Program-made: the position numbers and the translations under genes
Assembly: GCA_037893245.1 (NCBI GenBank)
Contig: JBAIAA010000021.1
Location: 1,550,001 to 1,614,000 of the forward strand
Direction of reading: 5' to 3'
Length of the DNA: 64,000 nt
Origin: Crossaster papposus
Lineage: Eukaryota > Echinodermata > Asteroidea > Velatida > Solasteridae
In this document: piece by piece, positions 58,145 through 64,000 of the stretch
Layout: each line of letters starts with the position of its first letter
Numbering within the stretch: the stretch's first letter is position 1
The notes under the pieces: model-generated
What the model was told of the DNA's origin: nothing
The model's input: the letters and a program-made list of their open reading frames with translations, nothing else
The model's database searches: none

Positions 58145-58365
58145 CAAGTTCGCGCCGGGATTTTGTTTACATTGACCAGACCCAGCCAGGCACGAGATTG
58201 TTTATCACGAACCTCGATCTGAGACGGGTTCAGGCCGGCATTTGTGGGTAGCACACCCTATTTACAGCTTCGATTGCTGCGAGCCGGTTGCTGATAATTC
58301 AGACCTTGCGTGTGACGTGATTATCCGCCATCCGTTTCGAAATCCGGAAAAACATTGCGAACTTG
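58145..58365. mobile_element. piggyBac-type MITE, copy 3, diverged
   Basis: CAAGTTCGCGCCGGGAT starts it and GCGAACTTG|TTAA ends it. The left TTAA is degraded. It lies in the intron between the exons at 57815 and 58581. Confidence 0.65.
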
Positions 58366-58580
58366 TTAAATAACTTACTAAATATTGCCAAACGAAACAC
58401 ACTTTCTCTTAATATTTTTCTCACTAGTAAATTGAATTGAGTGATTATAAGCTTTAATAAACGAAATACCAATTGTCATTAAATTTTACTGCTTTCCAGT
58501 CAAATCTTGTTTATACTGTGAGTATAATCCAAACATTGTAAATACATATGCTGTGTGATGCATTCTTGCGATCATTTCAG

Positions 58581-58823
58581 ATACAAGTTCTCCTAAACCA
58601 GTGTTTTCAGACTGTCCCACTCATGATATCATCGTGGCCAACCCATCGGTTACCTACACCATCCCGACCGCTATTGACGCAGACACCGACGTACCGCTCA
58701 ACGTGTCTTGCAGTCCGACTCAGGCAACGAATTTCACCCAGAACTATACGGTGGTCACTTGCCGGGCCAGCGATGCCGCTGGAAATGTGGGCACGGAAGA
58801 ATGCACCTTCAATGTCACACTTG
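58581..58823 (+). CDS. HYR domain exon (copy B)
   Basis: The acceptor is CATTTCAG and the donor is G|GTAGGT. The exon is 243 nt, phase 1 to phase 1, fully open. It encodes one hyalin repeat: SDCPTHDIIVANPS, then DTDVPLNVSCSPTQATNF, then VTCRASDAAGNVGTEECTFN. The C...C...C pattern and the VxCxAxDxAGNxxxCxFxV ending are diagnostic of HYR. HYR domains occur in extracellular adhesion and complement-like proteins. It joins in phase to the discoidin exon at 59975. Confidence 0.88.
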
Positions 58824-59974
58824 GTAGGTTAATGCTAAACGCAAATTTGGTATAAAGGTGGTTTTGGTAACAAATGAAAGCTAGAGATGTGTGCTAAAAT
58901 GGTACTAAAAATATCACATTTTTGGTTTTGTGGAAGCAGGTCACATTTGGTAGAGTTATCTCATCATCAGAGGTTGATGCGTCGCAAAGTTTTATTTAGA
59001 CAGATGATGTCAAATGGATTTCTAGACATTACAATCTTAATAATTGTGGTCAAATTTGTTAATGAGGCTTCTCACATCAAGATGGACGCAGATAATTCCA
59101 TCTGTCTATTTTAGAACCTTGCCTTGTGGGTTGAGCAGCTCCCTGACCGTTTTGAGATGTTGGTTCTCCTCCTGTCCTCGGTAATGTGTCAGGAGTGTTC
59201 CAATCTGGGATACTGGCTGCCGTCGTTGATTGGGGTGGGTTTGATGCCGTTTCTGATGGGGGTACGGGTAATACTGGTTGGACATTAATAAAACCCGTCG
59301 GAATATCACGGGTCGCTGTAGTCCGCTTTCCCATGACATCAGAGTACAAACTCTGACCGAAAGGGGTTCTCTGATGTGGAATGCGATTAGCAAAGGGGTT
59401 TGGTGGTCCTGTGATGTGTTTATGTTTCCGTTGTTAATGAAGCCCCAGTTATTTCGCTTTGCTACTCTTTTGCACTGTGGCACCGTTTGTTTTTTACGGT
59501 GTATGATCCAAGATATTGTCACTGGTCTTGGTTGTAGTGACTCGCCGAGGGAGGTGATCTGAGCAGCAATAGTCTCCGGGTTGTCGGATGTGTTGTTGGT
59601 TCCAACATGAAGAATAACCTCAGGGATGGCGTGCTTGGTCGACAGCTGTATGACGTGGGGGCAAGATCTTAGATTTTTGCTCCACGCATGATGTGGAGAA
59701 AATCTATAACGGCATCTTTATGTTGGCATGTTTTTTAATCCTTTGACTTTTGTGTATTGTTTCTTTTTCATTCCCTATCCACATTTTGTACCCGACTGTA
59801 ATTTAATTTTATTTTATGACTAGGCAAAAGTACTGTTGTGTCATTTGATTAACAACATTGACCGGGGAAACGTATATGCCTATTGAATGCAATAATCACT
59901 CCACCCTTCATAACAAGTGTTTTTCTTTGAAGTTTTTGTGAGAGTTTTGAGTTGATTTTTGTCTTGCCTTTCAG
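58824..59974. other. Intron with CR1 ORF1 fragment (copy B)
   Basis: 58920-59690 matches the minus-strand SGNH-type fragment at 2750-3650, with more frame disruptions. 59700-59884 corresponds to the site where copy A received its L2/CR1 insertion. Confidence 0.65.
58920..59690 (-). mobile_element. CR1 ORF1 (SGNH) fragment, copy B
   Basis: It keeps KKQTVPQCKRVAKRNNWGFI and a NGQGAAQPTRQGSKI tail, but the catalytic-region blocks are frameshifted and shortened. Same orientation and context as the fragment at 2637-3657. Confidence 0.65.
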
Positions 59975-60085
59975 CTTGCTCAGACCCCCTCGGGATGGAA
60001 AGTGGTATCATACCAGACAAAAGGCTGTTGGCGTCAGATGAAGACCATGACACTCCCGCACGGGAGTCTCGTCTTAATTCTGATG
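59975..60085 (+). CDS. Discoidin exon 1, gene copy B
   Basis: The exon has the same splice sites, length (111 nt) and phases as 14852-14962. It encodes CSDPLGMESGIIPDKRLLAS, ending RESRLNSD. Confidence 0.8.
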
Positions 60086-60582
60086 GTAATTTTTTAACAT
60101 TCGCTTATGCCGTGTCGAATACAATTAAAGGTAGGATAAGCCATTGGTAATTGCTTGAATTATTATGAATGGGTGGATTTGGGGGTTGTATTTTATAGTA
60201 AATGCCGAGGAAAGCAAGACAAATGGCGTTTGTTTTCAACCGGCGTTTTCAACCGGTGTTGATGTTTTATTTTTTTTAATTCATAAAACTCAACGGCAAG
60301 AAATAAAAAGTTGGGGAAACACTTTCAAGTTCGACTAGACGTTTGCAATTAAGTTCGACGTTTGGAACCACTGCCGTGCTTACGTCGTCTTAACGTCGCG
60401 CTAAATGTAATTGTTTTCGACACGGCATAAGCGCGACGTTTGAAACGCGCGGGCGTAACTGAGATTTGTGTTTATATTGTCTGATGTATTTTCATGCTTG
60501 TCTTCAAAACCTGGCTTCCTGAAAAGAAAGACAAAAAACCACATTTGCTTAACCGTTCTTACTTTATTTTAAATATCTCTAG
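60086..60582. other. Intron of discoidin gene B
   Basis: Shared with copy A, without the Penelope and Jockey-like insertions. No other feature was seen. Confidence 0.6.
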
Positions 60583-60771
60583 ACGCATGGTGTGCATATT
60601 ACCACCCCAAACCGCTTTGGATAAGCGTAGACCTGGAAGCAGTGACTATAGTCACTAATCACCCAAGGACACGTCTATCGTAAAAGCTGGGTGACGTCAT
60701 TCAAGGTACAGTACAGCGACAGTGGGACTAATTGGAGTGACGTCATCAATGCCAACGGCTTGACAGTACAG
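60583..60771 (+). pseudogene. Discoidin exon 2, gene copy B, frameshifted
   Basis: Splice sites match copy A, but 5 bp (GGACT after GTCACT) are missing near 60657. The frame then reads TNHPRTRLS and a stop. After the deletion the sequence again matches copy A. Unless this is a sequencing error or the exon is skipped, gene B makes a truncated discoidin domain. Confidence 0.75.
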
Positions 60772-61351
60772 GTAAATGAACACGACAGTAACTTGTAACA
60801 TGATAGTAATCGTAAACCATTTCTAACCAAATCAGACCCCCCCCCCCGAAAGATAGTAATAACTAACTCCTTTCTGGTACGTGTGGATGTCCGTGATGAT
60901 CTCTTCCAACATATTGCTGTTTACGTTAGGGTACGTAGGATACACCATTTAATTGGTAATTGCTTGAATTATTATGAGTCGGTGGGTTGGGGGTGGGGGG
61001 GGGGGTGTATTTTATAGTACATATCGTTTAATTGACCTGTTCAAACTTTTACAATCATGGATGCCGAGAAAAGCAAGAAAAACGGTTTTCAACCGGCGTC
61101 AGTCGGGTAGTGATTCTTATGCTGTTCTTGTTTTGTTCGCGATCACCGTCGGGTGATCGCGATTTTGTTTATAACTATACTTTTATAGATATAAGATATC
61201 CAGCGCAGTCATTTTGCTGGATGCCTACAATTATTATTTACTTTCAAATAAGTAAGATATTTCTTAATAATTCAGTAGTAAACATTTTCAATATCTGCAA
61301 ATGGTGTATTCTACCTTTAATGTACATTATTTACGCTTTTCTCTCATTTAG
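60772..61351. other. Intron of discoidin gene B with local duplication
   Basis: It contains an 11-C run (60837-60847), a G-rich run near 61000 and a second copy of intron sequence from 60130. An inverted CGCGATCACC(GTCGGGTGATCGCG) hairpin sits at about 61137-61162. Confidence 0.5.
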
Positions 61352-61487
61352 TTTCAGGGAAACGTGGACGGCGCTAGCCCAGTAACCAACTACTCTCCCG
61401 CGGTTTTGAACACGCGATTCATCAAAATACGACCTCTCGCTTGGACCAGAATAGTTTGTCTCCGTTTTGAACTGCTGGGATGCAGAG
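61352..61487 (+). CDS. Discoidin exon 3, gene copy B
   Basis: The acceptor is CTCTCATTTAG. The exon encodes FQGNVDGASPVTNYSPAVL, then IKIRPLAWTRIVCLRFELLGC. It ends with the same putative GC donor (AGAG|GCGAGT) as copy A; reading through gives a TGA at 61493. Confidence 0.75.
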
Positions 61488-61546
61488 GCGAGTGAATGCA
61501 ATTAAATAATGTTTTCAAAATCCTCTACAAATGGTCTCTGTCAAAT

Positions 61547-62023
61547 GACTGAGGCTATAAGCCAGGCACTCCGTGCATGACGTCACTTGCTCACATCCAT
61601 GCCCACATACGAATTATAGGTGCCTTGTAAATTAGACTCTGCTCCAGCCGTTCCATATTGTAGACAATATCAACATTTTAAACAAAAAGAACATAATATA
61701 TGCGATAGTCTGGTGGATAATGTACCTGTCTCGATATCCATACGTTGTGGGTTCGAATTCTAGTGTTGCTTTTTTTTTTTTTTTTTTCAAAGTTAATTTT
61801 GGTGAATTATACACCTAAATAATCTCATCTAGATAGGGTCTTATAGAAAAAGGTATAAAAGTCGTGCATACGAAAAACTAGGGACTGTATCCATTTATTT
61901 TGTACATGCGGTACGCCCATGTGTGTTTAGTGTTCTTATCTGGGCGTTTGTAATAGGGTTTTCGATGCAGCCAGTTCTACGTTGTGACGTCATGCACGGA
62001 GTGCCTGGCTTATAGCCTCCGTC
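61547..62023. mobile_element. MULE-like MITE inserted in the last intron of gene B
   Basis: Terminal repeats of about 39 bp begin GAC(T/G)GAGGCTATAAGCC and include CACTCCGTGCATGACGTCA. A perfect 9-bp duplication, CTGTCAAAT, lies at 61538-61546 and 62024-62032. Copy A lacks the insertion. A 9-bp duplication with a G-starting TIR fits Mutator-like elements. 477 bp, no transposase. Confidence 0.85.
61699..61790 (+). ncRNA. tRNA-like module inside the MULE-like MITE
   Basis: Box A (TAGTCTGGTGGATAATG) and box B (GGGTTCGAATTC) are spaced as in tRNA genes and followed by a T21-type run, which could end Pol III transcription. It may be a small SINE or a captured tRNA fragment. Confidence 0.5.
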
Positions 62024-62109
62024 CTGTCAAATACCTCACCTTCATGTTTTTAATTTATTCCCAAGTGGACTATACTGATCTGTTTTCCTCTCTTTCTTTA
62101 TTTCCATAG

Positions 62110-62117
62110 CTGCTTGA
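62110..62117 (+). CDS. Possible terminal mini-exon of discoidin gene B
   Basis: TTTCCATAG precedes CTGCTTGA, the same arrangement as at 21937. It would supply the stop codon if the GC donor is used. Confidence 0.4.
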
Positions 62118-62299
62118 GTGACTCGCGTGTCTGGTTTGATAGCTTTGCCGAAATACATCGAAACATCCTTACAAGTGGCGCGAGATAATTAGCAGTGACG
62201 AAAACAACTCTGATCAATTCAATATTCATTCCAAGATGGTTTATTTAACCACAAATCATGACCTAAAAGCAAATTGCGTGTGGTTTATCAATTATATGT

Positions 62300-62600
62300 T
62301 AATTTAAAGTGAACAAAGAAATTGGCTAGGCGGGATTTGAACCTGCAACCTCGGGAATACCAGAATATCAGGAATATCCTTATTGAGTGATCCCCACAAT
62401 GCCGCTTTCCAGGTTGTATCTTAACATTGGGCATGATCCATGGCCACATGGAATTCTGGTGCTTATGACTTCTGCCTAGATATACTGAAAATTTAGGACA
62501 CCGCCAACATAGGGCAAGATAGCTCAGTTAGCAGAGCGTCAGTCCGGTATTCCGGAGGTCGCAGGTTCAACTCCCGCCTTGCCAATTTATTTGTTCAATT
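62300..62600. repeat. Inverted pair of tRNA-like sequences (copy B)
   Basis: The plus module 62513-62583 reads GGCAAGATAGCTCAGTTAGC, ending GGTTCAACTCCCGCCTTGCC. An inverted partner lies at about 62322-62360. D and T arms are plausible; no normal anticodon arm forms. Confidence 0.6.
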
Positions 62601-63383
62601 GCAAATTTACCTAATTCAGTTTCCCTTGTGGTTCATTGTGTATTCATTATATTGTTAACAATTTGGTAAAACAAATTTAAAACAAGATAATAAAATTGAG
62701 GATGAACCGGAAAAATTTAAAACGTGGTTAATTAAGAGATTCACAAAATAATACTAAAATATAGATAACAACTTGTTTATTTAAAATGATTACTTGTGCC
62801 TAATAATATACTTACAGTTAATGGTATTTGTGATAGATTCAAGTATACATTGTGTAAAATTATTAAAGAAGTTCGCCCCTTAAACAAATGGGGAAAAATT
62901 AGAAAAGGTTTATTAATGAAGAAATAGTCCATTATACTAAGTAAAAACGCATCACCTTTAACTTGTAAATTGCTTGTAAGTTGGTGAATAACAATTGTGT
63001 GTGTCTTTAGATGGTTTCAACCAGTGGCATGTGAATTGTGTATTTTTGTCATATTTGTTATTAGGTAAAGCGTAAACTTTAACTGTTCCTCTTTAGTTTT
63101 AGGACAATTTTGTCTTGGTTCAAGATGTTGATGAATTTGTGAGATATGAACTACTCCAGTAGAGGGCGCTCTATCTTTTAAACATAGGGTAATAGAATCA
63201 ATGAAAGTGCACCGTTCAGGACATATCCTATTTGTTAGGCCCTAAAACATTTGGTTTTCTGTTAGTTTTAGAAGATGGTAGTACAATATTTTTAAATTGT
63301 ACGAAAGAAAAATGTCGTGTGTTGCATGGTATTTCTTTATTTTGTAATTGTCAGAATTGTACTAAAGATCGCTGTCACGTGTT
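62601..63383. other. Downstream flank of gene B, no gene
   Basis: It matches 22400-24290 of copy A without the MITE (22672-23033) and the Penelope fragment (23453-24144), so it shows both empty sites. Confidence 0.6.
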
Positions 63384-63455
63384 GGGGATTAGCTTCAATG
63401 ACAAAGCGCTTGCTTTGCATGCGAGAGATACCGGGATCGATACCCGGATCTTCCA
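63384..63455 (+). tRNA. tRNA-Ala(TGC)-like sequence, copy B
   Basis: 72 nt: D stem GCTT/AAGC, anticodon arm CTTGC-TTTGCAT-GCGAG with anticodon TGC, T stem CCGGG/CCCGG. The acceptor stem pairs poorly (GGGGATT against ATCTTCC). It is better preserved than copy A. Likely a tRNA-derived pseudogene or SINE head; function is possible but doubtful. Confidence 0.5.
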
Positions 63456-64000
63456 AATAATTGTCTTTCTCGCTTATACTTTTTACTGGCATTTCTTCAT
63501 AATTATTGAACAAACAAAAAACGTTGTGTCTTGCCACAGCCACTTACTATAGACATTGCCTCTGTATTAAGAATAGTTCTCCTTTTACTTTAAATCTTAG
63601 AATTAGGCAACTGCTATTTATTTCCTAACTCGTTTCTCGACCGTGAATAAAATATGTTCTCAAAAAGATAATAACATTTATCATTTTTCCCCGGGTTTTT
63701 TTAAAGAAAAGAAAAGAAAGGCGGCGGACTCAAAAAAGAAAGCGGGTGGGGACGCTAAACATGTGTGTTTCGTATTTGGCCTTACCTGTGCCATAACAGC
63801 GCCTTACGAAGATAACTGGACTGGCTAGTGTAATTAAGGGCAGAATATTCGAAAAAAAATTGAACGTTGTGAAAACTTCACAATCATGATTAAACCAGTA
63901 CTCTAGCCATAGAAAGAAAATTTGGCTGAACATAACACGCTGCAGTAGCTGTAAATATAGCGGCAAAGGTGCTGTATGCTTGTACTTGTGCGTCAAATCG
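63456..64000. other. End of duplication copy B and flank, no gene
   Basis: Similarity to copy A ends near 63830 after a purine-rich AAGAAAAGAAAGG block. Nothing was recognised beyond it. Confidence 0.5.

Larger units (their letters stand above)
58920..63830. repeat. Segmental duplication copy B
   Basis: Collinear with 2700-25030. It also has a local internal duplication: the block GTAGGATACACCATT...ATTTTATAGTA near 60930-61020 repeats that at 60130-60200. Confidence 0.75.

Overview
The window is eukaryotic, AT-rich and dominated by transposable elements. It most likely comes from a marine invertebrate deuterostome (echinoderm, hemichordate or cephalochordate type). That is inferred from intron-containing exons for a secreted HYR plus discoidin (F5/8 type C) protein and from a mixture of L2/CR1, Jockey-like and Penelope-like retroelements, long-TIR DNA transposons and many MITEs. 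The species cannot be fixed from sequence alone. There is no bacterial or phage gene organisation.

Layout. 1-3.7 kb: pieces of two minus-strand non-LTR retrotransposons (an endonuclease domain running off the left edge, and an SGNH-esterase ORF1). 3.8-14.8 kb: one plus-strand L2/CR1-type retrotransposon with a TATTGA target duplication, itself broken by a 6.1 kb long-TIR DNA transposon (3.96-10.08 kb, Academ-like, with a decayed DDE + XPG/PIN-like nuclease + CXC protein) and by a 1.3 kb non-autonomous hAT element (11760-13076, perfect 8-bp duplication). 14.85-22 kb: last exons of a discoidin gene (copy A), whose first intron holds a near-perfect 2.4 kb palindrome of Penelope-like ends, a minus-strand Jockey-like element and a small second palindrome. 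22-25 kb: gene-flanking sequence with tRNA-like modules, a MITE and a Penelope 3' fragment. 25-35 kb: an L2/CR1 element with a 684-codon RT frame, a heavily decayed non-LTR element, a minisatellite and MITEs. 35.1-49.4 kb: a composite bounded by inverted repeats and holding two direct copies of a 5-6.6 kb unit, each with a signal-peptide exon followed by a splice donor; a 47-bp minisatellite separates them. 50.4-56.2 kb: an inverted-repeat-bounded element with two different ACGTC-rich tandem arrays. 57.8-62.1 kb: exons of discoidin gene copy B (cysteine-containing exon, HYR exon, discoidin exons). 62.1-63.8 kb repeats the layout of 22-25 kb.

How it fits together. Intron phases join the signal-peptide exon (37130 or 43983), the exon at 57815, the HYR exon at 58581 and the discoidin exons at 59975-62117 into one secreted or matrix protein gene with a long, transposon-filled first intron. 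Roughly 2.7-25.0 kb and 58.9-63.8 kb are direct duplicates of one ancestral segment. Comparing them reveals empty sites that date several insertions. Copy B carries a 5-bp frameshifting deletion in its central discoidin exon, whereas the copy A exons remain open. Almost everything else is mobile DNA, most of it visibly inactivated.
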